Below are positions 1 to 10,000 of a stretch of DNA of 64,000 bases, piece after piece. This DNA is from JAFGXT01 sp963677165 (GTDB taxonomy: Bacteria; Verrucomicrobiota; Lentisphaeria; Victivallales; SZUA-371). Position 1 is the stretch's first letter; each line of letters begins with the position of its first letter. The position numbers and the translations under genes were made by a program. Under the pieces are notes generated by a model. It was not told the DNA's origin, searched no databases, and saw nothing but the letters and a program-made list of their open reading frames with translations. The DNA lies in the NCBI GenBank assembly GCA_963677165.2, contig CAXXSX010000001.1, forward strand, positions 372,001 through 436,000, in the 5' to 3' direction.

Positions 1-674
1 CGTACGGCATCGGCAGTACGCAGGAAATTGGTTACTGCATCTGCTGAATAATTTGACTGTAAAAAAATCTTGAGACTAAGAGCCTGGACACATCCGTCAC
101 CATATAGGAACGGAGCTGTCAACATATGGGTTTGAGTTGCAATGATACCTGGATAATAATTTTTATACGCAGTACCACAGAAGGCGAGTTCCCGTAATGA
201 ATTTTTGCTTAACAGGCAGGAGAATTTGGGGTTCCAACTGTTACGGAATGAGCTATATCCATCGCGGACGTAAATATAATCATTCCAATTATCGTATGTC
301 TCCATGTAGTTGCATACAGGACAATTAAACAAGGCTGGGCGGTTGGTTCCAATTAAGGTCTTGGTCGGATTTTTGACCGGTACATATTTTTCCTGTGCTA
401 ATAATCCAAGACCGAAATTTTTGGTTGAATGCTCATTGAGCGAACGCATTTCCTGGGTCGAATTAACGGTGTAGCAATTGGGAGGAATACGACCATTGTA
501 GTCTACGCTATAGCTGGTTATCGCTAAGCCTGTTTGTTTTAAATTGTTTATACAGGTTGTTCGCTTCGCGACTTCCCGGGCTCGATTAAGCGCCGGAAGC
601 AGCATTGCGGCCAGAATTGCAATGATAGCTATTACGACTAGAAGTTCGATAAGTGTGAAGTGTTTTGTTTTCAT
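1..674 (-). CDS. Pseudopilin-like H-X9-DG protein (3' end cut by window)
   Basis: The reading frame is open from the ATG at 674 to the window edge, about 224 codons, so the C-terminus is missing. Residues 6-23 give the type IV pilin-like methylation and membrane segment FTLIELLVVIAIIAILAA, followed by MLLPALNRAREVAKR and a Cys-x-x-Asn-Leu-Lys-Gln stretch, the standard start of Planctomycetes/Lentisphaerota pseudopilins (DUF1559-like). Near residue 192 lies GDG, nine residues after a His, matching the H-X9-DG processing-associated motif. The residue before the Phe is His, not the usual Gly. It lies 28 nt downstream of a LacI gene on the same strand and probably shares its promoter. Such proteins are presumed inner-membrane anchored with an exported globular domain; function unknown. 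Confidence 0.85.
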   Translation of the reverse strand, partial: MKTKHFTLIELLVVIAIIAILAAMLLPALNRAREVAKRTTCINNLKQTGLAITSYSVDYNGRIPPNCYTVNSTQEMRSLNEHSTKNFGLGLLAQEKYVPVKNPTKTLIGTNRPALFNCPVCNYMETYDNWNDYIYVRDGYSSFRNSWNPKFSCLLSKNSLRELAFCGTAYKNYYPGIIATQTHMLTAPFLYGDGCVQALSLKIFLQSNYSADAVTNFLRTADAV

Positions 675-702
675 TTTTTTCTTTTCCTGTTTGGGTTTAT
701 AT

Positions 703-1722
703 TTAAGTATTGTTACCTGTTGTCTGGGGCACCGGGCCGACTGATTTTCTTACAATCAGACGGGGGGTGAGCACCCGGTGCTGCCCCGGTTGATGATTTT
801 CTATTTTCGCGATAATTCCTTTCACTGTGATCTCTGCCAGCTCTTCCGCCGGAATCTGTACCGTAGTGAGAGGCGGATAAACTTTATAGGCGATTGGAGA
901 ATCATCAAAACCGATGACTGAAAGCTGTCCCGGAACCTTAATATCTTTTTCATGGCTCCAGAATAATACCCCGGCTGCTATCTGATCATTGCCGCATACG
1001 ATAGCGGTCGCTCCATTATTATAGAGTCTTTCCCCCGCTTCGATTCCGCTTTCGAATATTCCGTTGCGCAAAAGAATCATGTCATCATCAATACCAAGTC
1101 CTTTGAGGACCATGTACTGCTTGTAGCCGGTGAGACGCTCTTCTTCATCCCGGTCAGCCGTGTTGCCGGTAAGTCCAATAAAACCGATTTTACGATGCCC
1201 CATTCCATATAAATAGTCCATAGCTTCGCGCATGCCGGAAATAAAATCAAGATATACCGGAGAGCTGACGTGTGATCTGAGATAGGTGATAACGGGAATT
1301 GAGTCACTCAATTTGATTGCTTCGGATATGCTTAAATCAGGGTGCATATTAATGATTCCCTGAACGGAACCTCCTGTCACCAGTGAAGCCATTGCGCGTT
1401 CAGCGTTTTCTTTTCCGTATCCGGCGATGCAGATCTGCATACGATAGTTATTGTTAACAATATTTTGATTGATGGCGTCTATGATTACACCGGCAAATGA
1501 TGCGCTGCAGGATTCGACCAGTATTCCAATTGTCCGATTATTGGTTCTTGATAACTGCTGTGCGGCTTCGTTAGGAGTATACCTCAGTTTTTTTACCGCT
1601 TCATTTACCTTGCGGGTTACTTCTTTACTGATCGGGCGAGTCCGGTTGAGTACAAATGAAACTGTACTTTTGGATACTCCAGCCTCAACTGCTACATCGC
1701 TCATTGTTATTCTTTTTCTCAT
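703..1722 (-). CDS. LacI-family transcriptional regulator
   Basis: The N-terminus MRKRITMSDVAVEAGVSKST is a textbook LacI helix-turn-helix, continuing with VSFVLN and a hinge rich in AAQQLSR. Residues from about 60 on form a periplasmic-binding-protein-like effector domain (GILVES, GFDDSPIAYKVYPPLTTVQIP near the end), so it should bind DNA as a dimer and respond to a sugar-like ligand. I prefer the ATG at 1722 over the one at 1728 because AGGA lies too close to the upstream ATG but about 8 nt before the second. A near-consensus promoter and a 10-bp palindrome precede it, suggesting autoregulation. It heads a two-gene unit with the pseudopilin at 1-674. The ligand cannot be read from sequence. 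Confidence 0.93.
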   Translation of the reverse strand: MRKRITMSDVAVEAGVSKSTVSFVLNRTRPISKEVTRKVNEAVKKLRYTPNEAAQQLSRTNNRTIGILVESCSASFAGVIIDAINQNIVNNNYRMQICIAGYGKENAERAMASLVTGGSVQGIINMHPDLSISEAIKLSDSIPVITYLRSHVSSPVYLDFISGMREAMDYLYGMGHRKIGFIGLTGNTADRDEEERLTGYKQYMVLKGLGIDDDMILLRNGIFESGIEAGERLYNNGATAIVCGNDQIAAGVLFWSHEKDIKVPGQLSVIGFDDSPIAYKVYPPLTTVQIPAEELAEITVKGIIAKIENHQPGQHRVLTPRLIVRKSVGPVPQTTGNNT

Positions 1723-1743
1723 TCCCATTCCTGAATTATCGTT

Positions 1744-1753
1744 AAACCGGTTT
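1744..1753. promoter_or_regulatory. LacI-type operator AAACCGGTTT
   Basis: Perfect 10-bp palindrome with the central CG typical of LacI-family operators. It begins ten bases downstream of the -10 hexamer of the promoter driving the adjacent lacI-like gene, so it should overlap the transcription start or early leader. This is the position expected for autorepression. The binding protein is inferred to be the adjacent regulator. Confidence 0.65.
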
Positions 1754-1762
1754 TCTTATAGT

Positions 1763-1791
1763 ATTATACAATGATTCCGTTTTGATGTCAA
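1763..1791 (-). promoter_or_regulatory. Sigma-70 promoter of lacI-pseudopilin unit
   Basis: On the minus strand TTGACA (1786-1791) and TATAAT (1763-1768) are separated by exactly 17 bp. Both hexamers match the housekeeping consensus perfectly. The rest of the 427-bp gap (1792-2072) contains only an 8-bp inverted repeat (1980-1987 with 2019-2026) of unknown meaning. Confidence 0.8.
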
Positions 1792-2072
1792 TATTTATTT
1801 TGTTTATTGATGAAAAAAAGTTTAATTTGAGCTTGGATTTGTTTTTGCAAAGGATTTCTGTTACAGTGTGAAAGTATTAAACAGTTTAATAAAACAGGGG
1901 ATGCGTTCGTGTTTTATAAGTTTTCCGGGAGGTCTTGAAAATAATAATGAAGTTATAAAAAGTCCCGGCCTTCTCATCACAGGAAGCCAGGGTATTTTTT
2001 ATATTACACCTTGCATGTGCTTCCTGGTAATAATTATTACTTCTATATTTTCTGTTAGTATAAGTTTGATTA

Positions 2073-2101
2073 TTGACTTGAATTACCTAATGATTTATTA
2101 T
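2073..2101 (+). promoter_or_regulatory. Sigma-70 promoter of second lacI-like gene
   Basis: TTGACT (2073-2078) and TATTAT (2096-2101) are 17 bp apart, one mismatch each to consensus. The spacer contains AATTACCT (2081-2088), one arm of an inverted repeat whose other arm lies just before the start codon. Confidence 0.7.
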
Positions 2102-2146
2102 TGTTTATAGAAAAAATTACTATATAGGATAATAATTCAGGTAATT
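2081..2146. promoter_or_regulatory. Inverted pair AATTACCT / AGGTAATT flanking the start of the leader
   Basis: AATTACCT at 2081-2088 sits inside the promoter spacer. Its exact inverse AGGTAATT is at 2139-2146, ending three bases before the ATG at 2150. Bound by protein, the two would block promoter and translation start; as RNA only the second arm is transcribed, so DNA binding is the likelier reading. Binding by the adjacent LacI-like protein is inference. Confidence 0.45.
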
Positions 2147-2149
2147 GTA

Positions 2150-3145
2150 ATGAATCAAATGGCTATCGCCGAAAAACTGGGAGTATCACAGACCGCGATA
2201 TCACTGGTATTGAACAATCCGGATACTACAAAAGTTTCTCGGCATAAAAAAGATAAAATAATTAAACTGTTAAAGGAGATAAACTACCGTGGGTTCCAGG
2301 CTGGACATCATGGCTTGAAAACGATTGTATATATTACGTGTCATGCTCTTAGATCCGATGAATTGACTTTTTATCTTGAATATCAGAACGGTATTATTGA
2401 ACAGGCGACAAAGTACGATATTGATATTATCGTTAAAAATTTTAATCCGGATATATCATATAATTATTTGACAAAAAGTAATTCTACCGGTTTTATTCTC
2501 AACGGGCATTTCACTGATTTCCAGATTAAGCAGTTTTCTGGTAAATGTCCGACTGTTCTGCTGAATTCCTTTTCCGCAACTCCTGTTTGCGATAGTTCCA
2601 ATCCGGATAACCGAGAAAGTATACGTATAGCCATTGATCATTTAAAAAGTAAAGGGCATAAGCAAATCTGTTTTTGGAATATGCTGAGTAAAGGTAAAAC
2701 TATTGACTTCAATCCACACATGAATGAGCGTTATTGGGCATATAAAGAATTTATGGCAGATTCCGAACAGCATATTGAATTGTACGAGGTCAATAAGTCA
2801 AGTTTCGAGGAAATTGAAGAATATGCCTATGAATCGTTGGTCGGTAACTTAAGTAAAGATATACCGGTAACGGCATATCTTACAGCTGGTTATGTTTATG
2901 CATTAGGGATTATTAATGCGGCGAAACGTCTTAAGCTGAAAATTCCTGAAGACATAGCGGTAATAACGATCGATAATGTTCCGGCTTTGGAACGTACCTG
3001 TCCGACATTGACTTCAATTCAGCAGAACCGGCTTGAGATGGGAAGAACGGCTGTGGAGCTTGTTTTACAGCGATGTAAAGAGCCGGCAAATTCTTTGCGT
3101 CGTGTTAACAGTTTGCCGAAACTTATACCGCGAAAAAGTACTTAA
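2150..3145 (+). CDS. LacI-family transcriptional regulator
   Basis: 331 residues. The N-terminus MNQMAIAEKLGVSQTAISLV is a LacI-type helix-turn-helix, slightly shorter at the front than usual, followed by VLNNPDTTKVSRHKKDKI. The effector domain (from about residue 58) ends with VITIDNVPALERTCPTLTSI, the usual C-terminal LacI signature. It is followed after 26 nt by a pseudopilin and then a pectate-lyase-like enzyme on the same strand, so it probably controls that set. Low-GC codon use resembles its neighbours. No canonical Shine-Dalgarno is seen; AGGTAATT overlaps where it would be. Confidence 0.92.
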   Translation: MNQMAIAEKLGVSQTAISLVLNNPDTTKVSRHKKDKIIKLLKEINYRGFQAGHHGLKTIVYITCHALRSDELTFYLEYQNGIIEQATKYDIDIIVKNFNPDISYNYLTKSNSTGFILNGHFTDFQIKQFSGKCPTVLLNSFSATPVCDSSNPDNRESIRIAIDHLKSKGHKQICFWNMLSKGKTIDFNPHMNERYWAYKEFMADSEQHIELYEVNKSSFEEIEEYAYESLVGNLSKDIPVTAYLTAGYVYALGIINAAKRLKLKIPEDIAVITIDNVPALERTCPTLTSIQQNRLEMGRTAVELVLQRCKEPANSLRRVNSLPKLIPRKST

Positions 3146-3171
3146 ATCAAACTAAAATAAGGGGTGTAATA

Positions 3172-3903
3172 ATGAATTACTTAAGAAACAAATTCACGCT
3201 CATCGAACTCTTGATTGTAATAGCTATCATTGCTATTCTGGCCTCAATGCTGTTACCGGCCCTAGGTAAAGCCAGGGATGTTGCGAAGCGTATTAGTTGT
3301 GCTAGCAACTTGAAGCAGATGGGGACATCATTGAACATGTATTTTGACAGTAATAATTATTATTTTCATGCAATGCGGCCAACCAATACCTCAGGATATT
3401 TAAATTATATAGGAAGTTCTAAGGCTCCATGCTATTTGGGTTATTTGGTCACAGAAAAATATCTTTCTCTTAAAATGATGTATTGCCCTTCGCGAAATCT
3501 TGCAGGAAGCAATGGATATTGGAAACCTACTCTCGCTGATGCTTTTTCTCGCTGGAACGCAGGAAGCACTATTAATTGCGACTATGTGTTTATGGGAAGC
3601 TGGATATCTCGTAGAATTAACTACTACGGTTATTGGTATAAGATTACCAAGCCTGATATGCGGAGTTTTCCCGGCAGGATTCCGATGGTGGCTGATGCCC
3701 TTGGGGCACAGCGCTACAGCAATTATATGAGCATCCAGCGATACAGTCTCCATGGATATAAAGGTTGTAATGTTGCTTACATGGATGGTGCGGTGTCATG
3801 GTTTAAGGATGTATCCGAGCACAAGACGTATGGAAATGTATCTGACGATCTGACGCATTCAGCCAATTCGAGTTTCTTTAATACAATAAGTAAGTCGCGT
3901 TAG
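3172..3903 (+). CDS. Pseudopilin-like H-Xn-DG protein
   Basis: 243 residues with AAGGGG as ribosome site. Residues 8-24 are FTLIELLIVIAIIAILA, then SMLLPALGKARDVAKR and CASNLKQMG. The C-terminal half is rich in Tyr, Asn and Trp and has HGYKGCNVAYMDG, a version of the H-X9-DG motif with ten intervening residues. Lys, not Gly, precedes the Phe of the cleavage motif. It sits between a LacI regulator and a secreted lyase-like protein. It is presumably exported and membrane-anchored; no specific function is known. Confidence 0.88.
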   Translation: MNYLRNKFTLIELLIVIAIIAILASMLLPALGKARDVAKRISCASNLKQMGTSLNMYFDSNNYYFHAMRPTNTSGYLNYIGSSKAPCYLGYLVTEKYLSLKMMYCPSRNLAGSNGYWKPTLADAFSRWNAGSTINCDYVFMGSWISRRINYYGYWYKITKPDMRSFPGRIPMVADALGAQRYSNYMSIQRYSLHGYKGCNVAYMDGAVSWFKDVSEHKTYGNVSDDLTHSANSSFFNTISKSR

Positions 3904-4167
3904 TTTTCATTATTTCTTGGGGGGGGAAGTTTGAGCGTCCAGTAGATAACAGGAGGGAATTTATTATAAGGTTAATAATAAGAAACAGCGTATTTAAATA
4001 TACTACTCCTCTGAATGCAGTTCCTGCCGGAGACTATGGTTTTTACCGGCTGAAAAATAATGTGAGTAGTGTATGAAACTTTACATGGATCAAGTTGTAT
4101 GGAGTGTTTCCGGATCGGTCTGAATTGTATTATAACAGATATAAATAACTAAAAAAGGGAAAAAATA

Positions 4168-5370
4168 GTGATTAGTAGAAGTCTCATCTTAGCTGTTGTC
4201 ATGGGTTGTAGTGCCTGGATAAATGCTGCAGTGATAAATGTGAAGGATTTTGGCGCGAAAGGCGATAATAAAACCGATGACACCATTTCAATTCAAAAAG
4301 CTATTGATAAAGCTATTAAATTAAATAAGGGAGGCGTTCTTTATTTTCCCGCCGGGCGTTATCTTGTTTCTGAAACACTCAAAATCAACAAAGCAATGGG
4401 GTTGATTGTCAGAGGAGAAGGAGCTCTCGGCTATAAAGCTGGAACAACAACAGGAACAACTACGCAATCGGTCCTTGTCTGGAACGGTGAAAATGATGGA
4501 GTATTATTGCATACGATCGGTTGTTTCAGCAATCGGTATGAAAATATGGCATTTTCGGGAAGGAAAAATGGCGCTGATAAAACCAAGCGTGCGGGAATTC
4601 TTTTTCTTGTTACAACGCTGAGAGAGGCGGGGAATATGATACATAGATTTTCCAATCTCTCGTTTACCAGTGCTCGAGTCGGTATTCAGGTTGGGAGCAA
4701 AGATACAAGAAAGACAAATGATTCTGATTTTTTTCTTGATTCCATATATTTCGGGTCGCTTGATTCCGGTTTTTTGGCTACCCATGAGCAGGCGGTGGAT
4801 TATACTTTCTCTTTTGTTTTTGGTTTGAATTGTGGTACTGTTTTTGATTTTCGTAAGGGGGGGAATCTGTTGGTTAATACTGCCCAGTTAACTTCTTGTC
4901 ATAAAGTTCTTTATATTGAGCGCTGTGGCGCAAATAACGGTCTTTTTCTGTTGAACAATACACGGCTTGAGTCTTCTTCTCAATTTGCCCGGCAGGGAAA
5001 GCGCGGACAATTGCTGAGTACTGGGAAAAATGTTGGTATCGCGATTATAAGGTTTAATAATTATTGTGATGCGCAATGGATGTGGCATTCTCAGAAGCCT
5101 CAACCGGATACCCCCCTTTGTGAAGTCAATTCAGGGGTATTTGTTGAATTTAATAATTCGGTTTTTCAGGGGCCTGTTGCGGTGGTTGAGGGGAGTAAAA
5201 AACAGAAAGCAAGATTGCGCATCAGTAATAGCTTATTTCGCTACATTTCTCCTGATAAGGCCATAAAAACGAATCAATATGGATTTTATAAACTGACTGA
5301 TAATTTTGGCGCAACTCTGAATATTTTTACTGATAATCATAAATGGCATAGCTCAGTTTCACGGCCATAA
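4168..5370 (+). CDS. Secreted pectate-lyase-superfamily beta-helix protein
   Basis: 400 residues starting at GTG, with AAAGGGA seven bases upstream. Residues 1-20 form a signal peptide ending in NAA. The mature N-terminus VINVKDFGAKGDNKTDD is the hallmark of the Pectate_lyase_3/GH55 right-handed beta-helix superfamily, and the following stretch (IQKAIDKA, GGVLYFPAGRYLVSETL) fits it. The remainder shows the irregular Asn-rich strands of a parallel beta-helix. It probably cleaves or binds an extracellular polysaccharide, but the family contains lyases, hydrolases and phage depolymerases, so substrate and chemistry are open. It is the last gene of the LacI-pseudopilin-enzyme set and is followed by a strong terminator. 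Confidence 0.8.
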   Translation: MISRSLILAVVMGCSAWINAAVINVKDFGAKGDNKTDDTISIQKAIDKAIKLNKGGVLYFPAGRYLVSETLKINKAMGLIVRGEGALGYKAGTTTGTTTQSVLVWNGENDGVLLHTIGCFSNRYENMAFSGRKNGADKTKRAGILFLVTTLREAGNMIHRFSNLSFTSARVGIQVGSKDTRKTNDSDFFLDSIYFGSLDSGFLATHEQAVDYTFSFVFGLNCGTVFDFRKGGNLLVNTAQLTSCHKVLYIERCGANNGLFLLNNTRLESSSQFARQGKRGQLLSTGKNVGIAIIRFNNYCDAQWMWHSQKPQPDTPLCEVNSGVFVEFNNSVFQGPVAVVEGSKKQKARLRISNSLFRYISPDKAIKTNQYGFYKLTDNFGATLNIFTDNHKWHSSVSRP

Positions 5371-5391
5371 ATGGCATGAGATCATTGGTGT

Positions 5392-5437
5392 TGCCGGATT
5401 TTTGATTATGATTTACTCAAAAATCCGGCATTCTTTT
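5392..5437 (+). terminator. Rho-independent terminator
   Basis: A perfect 14-bp stem (5392-5405 with 5417-5430), 11-nt loop and TTCTTTTT tail follow the pectate-lyase-like gene. The convergent pyruvate kinase gene ends at 5440. Confidence 0.9.
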
Positions 5438-5439
5438 TA

Positions 5440-6861
5440 TCAGGCGTCGAGGACGTTAATGGAGTTCAGTTTCCATTTGCCTTTGCCGTCGGAAATACCG
5501 GTCAGGACGATCTGGCGATCTCCTTTCTTGAGCAGTTTGTGTTTCTTCATGACGTCAGCCAGCTGTTTAAATGCGGCTTCATGATCGGTTTCGTCGCCTT
5601 CCAGCAATATAGGATATACATTGTTGTACATCGCCATGCGGTGGTAGGTTGTTTCATGGAACGTGACGCCGAAAATTGTACTTTCCGGACGATATTTTGA
5701 CAATATGCGGGCGGTCAGGCCGGAACTTGTGAGAACGGTAATACCGCGTTCGTCCAGTTCATGGGATAGAAAGGATGCCGCCATACACATCGCGTCGGTC
5801 AGTTCGTGCTTGTCTTTGATATCGAGATCTTTCAAATAGCCGTCGGGAGGAATAATTTTTTCTGTTTCCTTCGCGATGTTAGCCATGGTTTTTACGGCTT
5901 TCGGGGGATGTTTTCCCATCGCGGTTTCGTTTGAAAGCATAACCATATCGGAGCCATCCAGAACGGCATTTGCTACATCGCTGACTTCCGCTCTGGTAGG
6001 CAGTGGATTTTCAATCATGGAACTGAGCATTTCGGTGGCTACGACTGTTAGTTTGCCTTTTAGATTTGCTTTGTGCAGGATCAGTTTCTGGGCCACTGGT
6101 ACTTTCGCGAAAGAGATCTCATCGGCAAGATCGCCTCGTGCAACCATGACTCCGTCAACGACATCAAGAATTTCATCCAGATTATCAATAGCCTCAGGCT
6201 TTTCGAATTTGGCGATAATTGGAATATTTACTTTATGGTTCTTCATCAATTTTCTAAGTTCGAGAACATCTTCAGCCGTACGGACGAATGACATCGCGAT
6301 CGCGTCGACTCCGGCTTTAAAACCAAATAAGGCATCCTGCTTGTCTTTGGGAGTAATTGCCGGCAGTGAAATTTTAGTATATGGCAGATTGATGCCTTTG
6401 CCGGTAAGTATGGTTCCGCCGCAGGTGACTTCACAGTGAACTTCTTTCGCCTCGGGATCTGTCGATATTACCATAAGAGTGATTCGACCATCGGCGAGCA
6501 GAATGGTTTTGCCGAGTTCAGTATCAGATGCGATGCTTTTGTAAGTGGTTGGCAGGTAAAATTCGCTTTTGTGTTTACTTCCTCCGGAAAGGATAATCTC
6601 GTCGCCGCATTCCACGGTTACCGGATGATTCAGTTTTCCGATGCGGATTTTGGGACCCTGCAGGTCCTGAAGAATTGTCAGGCTCTTACCGGTTTTACGA
6701 CTGACTTCCCGGATCATCTCAATCTTTTGCAGATGTTCTTCATGGGTTCCGAAAGAGAAGTTTAAGCGACAGACATCCAGTCCCGCTTTTACCATTTTTT
6801 CGAGTACGGATACCTTTTCACAGGCCGGACCTATTGTTGCAATAATCTTGGTTCGCTTCAT
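5440..6861 (-). CDS. pyk: Pyruvate kinase
   Basis: 473 residues, the normal bacterial length. It converts phosphoenolpyruvate and ADP to pyruvate and ATP at the end of glycolysis in the cytoplasm. Visible motifs are KIIATIGPA at the N-terminus, RLNFSFGTHEEH near residue 33, QDLQGPKIRIGKL, the catalytic-lysine segment IAKFEKPEAIDNLDEI, VMVARGDLADE, the MLSNETAMGKHPP segment, and a C-terminal regulatory domain with SSGLTARILSKYRP. It stands alone, convergent with the lyase-like gene. A minus-strand TATAAT (6913-6918) lies about 50 bp upstream without a clear -35. Confidence 0.97.
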   Translation of the reverse strand: MKRTKIIATIGPACEKVSVLEKMVKAGLDVCRLNFSFGTHEEHLQKIEMIREVSRKTGKSLTILQDLQGPKIRIGKLNHPVTVECGDEIILSGGSKHKSEFYLPTTYKSIASDTELGKTILLADGRITLMVISTDPEAKEVHCEVTCGGTILTGKGINLPYTKISLPAITPKDKQDALFGFKAGVDAIAMSFVRTAEDVLELRKLMKNHKVNIPIIAKFEKPEAIDNLDEILDVVDGVMVARGDLADEISFAKVPVAQKLILHKANLKGKLTVVATEMLSSMIENPLPTRAEVSDVANAVLDGSDMVMLSNETAMGKHPPKAVKTMANIAKETEKIIPPDGYLKDLDIKDKHELTDAMCMAASFLSHELDERGITVLTSSGLTARILSKYRPESTIFGVTFHETTYHRMAMYNNVYPILLEGDETDHEAAFKQLADVMKKHKLLKKGDRQIVLTGISDGKGKWKLNSINVLDA

Positions 6862-7006
6862 ATAAACCCCCGAATCAATTAGGAATTAATAATTAAGAAT
6901 TAATAAAAGAATATTATAGCGGAGAAAAATAAAAAGCAAACACCGGAGTGCTATTTAACCACAAACTAATGGATAAAATCGAAAAAAATAAATTTTCCGC
7001 AAAGAA

Positions 7007-7034
7007 TTTGAATGCTGGAACGTCATGTTATATA
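7007..7034 (+). promoter_or_regulatory. Promoter of envelope-protein operon
   Basis: TTTGAA (7007-7012) and a perfect TATAAT (7029-7034) are separated by 16 bp and lie about 50 bp before the first gene. The -35 is only a partial match. Confidence 0.5.
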
Positions 7035-7082
7035 ATGGAAAGTTATTTTTTTTTCTAACATAATTTCAGGGGATTTCAGGAG

Positions 7083-10000
7083 ATGGCGAAAGTGTGGTGC
7101 CGGTTTTGCAGAAACCGGATAGATGATAGTGACAAGGTGTGTATTCATTGCGGCAGGGATGTTAAGACTGGCAAGAAAGTTACCGGAAGCGCGGAGAAGA
7201 CAAGAACTCGGAAAAGTGGTTTTCTCGTAAAAATGCTCCTTAATTCTCTTCTTGTTGTCGTTTTGGGCGGTGCGATCGTTGTCGGAATGTATTATATTCT
7301 CGAATGGCAGAAGGACCGTAAAGACAAAGCTGAACTAAGAGAACAGCAAAGGCGTGCGAATCTTCCTCCTGATAATACAGTGGGAACGGACGAACCGACA
7401 GAAAATATCATTCCGGAAAATCAAAGAGCAGCTGAGATTCTTCCTGAAATAGAGAGAGTTCCCGATACGGATAAATACCGGATACGCCGATCAGTCAGGA
7501 CCAGTCGTAGAAGAGTTAATGCCAGGAATACCGCAACTCCGGAATATCGCTTTTCAATGGAAATGACGGTAAATGGTATTCCTCCGAAGGGCAGGGAAGA
7601 ACCATTGCGGTTGAAAATTTATCAGGGAGATCAGCCGGAAGGAAAGTACAAGTTGGTATATGATCGGGTTGCTCAGATTGATACTCATACCATGTCAAGC
7701 CGAATTCCAGCCCGAATGCCGTCAAAATTCAGGCCGCCGCAAAATTCCAGGGCGTCATCGGAAGTCGACGCCGCACAGTTTTCTTTTTCTGTGGTTAATC
7801 CGACGCATGAGAAGGGTAGTGATATATACTATCGTCTTATTCTTTGTCGCGAAGATGGTACTCCTATTAAGGAAGACAGAGTATTTCTGTGGGATTTCAG
7901 TCGCTATGACAGATTGGATCGGCGGGTTGTGAGTGGCCCTTCACACTCTGGTGGTGTTGGTAATATATCTGAAATGAGATTTCTCATTAATTTTAAAGGC
8001 GACAAGGCGTATCCGCGTTTTACATCGAATGGCAAATATCTGGAATTTAAAGCCGGACATAAAGGTGCGTTCCGTGTTACAGGAATAAGAATTAACGGTA
8101 TAACATACAGCCCATATCTCATTAAAACGGATGGAAAATCCCTTGTTTCCAGAAAGGGGCAGCGAGAAAAAGCCTTTGTTACTCAATTGAGCCTGAATTA
8201 TCCGTTTGGAGGCAAAACTGAAGTTGCTTTCCATTATACAGACATGAATGGCAAAGATTCGAAACATATTATAGAGTTTGCATTGCCGCCGCAGGCTCCG
8301 GTTATCAAATTGACTCGTGACCTGGAGCGGAACGGGGTAAAAATTTCCTGGACCGGAATTGGAAAAGAAATCAATAAAGATGATTATGTTGAAGTGCCGG
8401 AACTGGTTCTGAGACGTAATAATAAAGAGATTGCCAGATTTAAGCCGGGCGAACAGGATCATTTTGTTGATGGAAAGGTTTTTTACGGTGAACCTGTCCA
8501 ATACACCATGGCGCTTGTCGGCGGGATGTGCAAAGCGGTGCTGTGGAGTCCTGAAAAAGGGCTGGTGAAATTCAATGCCCGGATTGAGTCCCAAACAAAC
8601 CCTTATCAGAAGAGCGGGGCCAGCGTGGTGGTTACAAGTGCCGATGCGAAGTCCCACCCGGTAAGAATCGAGTTACTTAAAAGTTTCATTTGTTATGAAA
8701 ATACGGGCGCTACGGCGTGTCGTTTAATTGAGGAAGTGCTTAATGCTGCCGCACAGCGTCCGGAAATGGTATTCTATGACCGTGATTCCCGCGATTATAT
8801 TGTGGACGAGAAGTTCTTTGCAATGTCTAATTCACTGAAAAAACAGTTTTTGATGCGGGAGGCCGACTATGCGGTACAACTAAAAGACTATTCGCGTCAG
8901 GATGGTAACGGGGTGGAGATATGGCTGTTTAAAAAATGCATCGGAGGCCGGTATGTCAGGAAATCCACGAAATACTGGAAGATTGGAGAGATTCCGTCTG
9001 TTGGTAAAGAATCGCTTCCCGTGAATGCGGGAGAGTTGGTTTCTAAACTTTTTGATAAAATTGAGAAGACCGTAGATTTTAAGACTTGTGCTGATGAACG
9101 GCAGAAGAATATTGTTCCGAAAAACATCGTATGCCCGAGCTTGCGTCCGCTTAACGAAGTATGTGTTATTAGAAACTCCGATGCGATCAGCGAATCGCTA
9201 TTCCTGGGGATGACGGAGAAAAATTCTGAAATCAAGATTATGTCCCAGGCGAACTGGCAGGAGGTCTTTAAGGAACGTCTGACGCGGTTTGACGAGGGAC
9301 ACCGTGTGATTGATCATATGATTCGCGAAGTTATTCTACAGGGGCGTATCTGCCGTGATGGAAAAAATACAAAAAATTACTTTATGCGTGCATGCGATGC
9401 ATTTACCGGCGAAGTGATTGCCTGCAGAACCTTTACCGGTAAGGTGCGTCAGGTGACAGAGGATATGGCTGAATGGATAAGGGAATTTCGTTTAAGCGAT
9501 GATGTTAAAGCTGATTTTGAGATGTCGAAATATTTCAGTAAAGCTACTGTTGTCCGGCTTCAGAAACCGTGGCATCCCAAAGAAAATCTCTTGAAAAATT
9601 TTGGTACATATATTCGAAAACCGCGGAAACTCCGCAGTTATCTGAAAAAAACGTATAAAAAAGCCAGCTCGAAACAAGCGAAAAGTTTTATGGATATCGT
9701 CAAGCGTCAGTGGAAAGACGGTTATCGTCTGAAAGCAGTCAGTATGCTTGAAAAGAAGTGGAAAAAAGAGAAGAAAACAACGATAGGGTACTTGTTAAGC
9801 GGATATTATTATAAGCTGGGAAATTATTCCGGTACCTTGGCAATTTATAATACTTTGCTGGAGCGTGATGACTGTCCCGAAGCGATTCAGGAGATGTATG
9901 ACACTGTTCAGGATAAATCGGAAGGTGGCGGGAATAAGGATTGGCGGGTAAAGGCCGATAACCCGGTGCCGAAGAAAAAGTCAGTCTTAGGAGGGAAAGA

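Noticed and set aside
1980..2026. Inverted repeat CAGGAAGC / GCTTCCTG with a 31-nt loop
   Set aside because: No T-tract and no gene ends nearby; probably chance.
1868..2110. 80-codon open frame in the gap between the two lacI-like genes
   Set aside because: No ribosome site, biased AT-rich composition, and it overlaps the promoter of the second lacI-like gene.
4026..4050. GCCGG / CCGGC hairpin before the pectate-lyase-like gene
   Set aside because: Five-bp stem, no T-tract; too weak to call a terminator.
5876..6439. 187-codon open frame opposite pyruvate kinase
   Set aside because: Fully antisense to a well-conserved pyk; its composition mirrors that gene.
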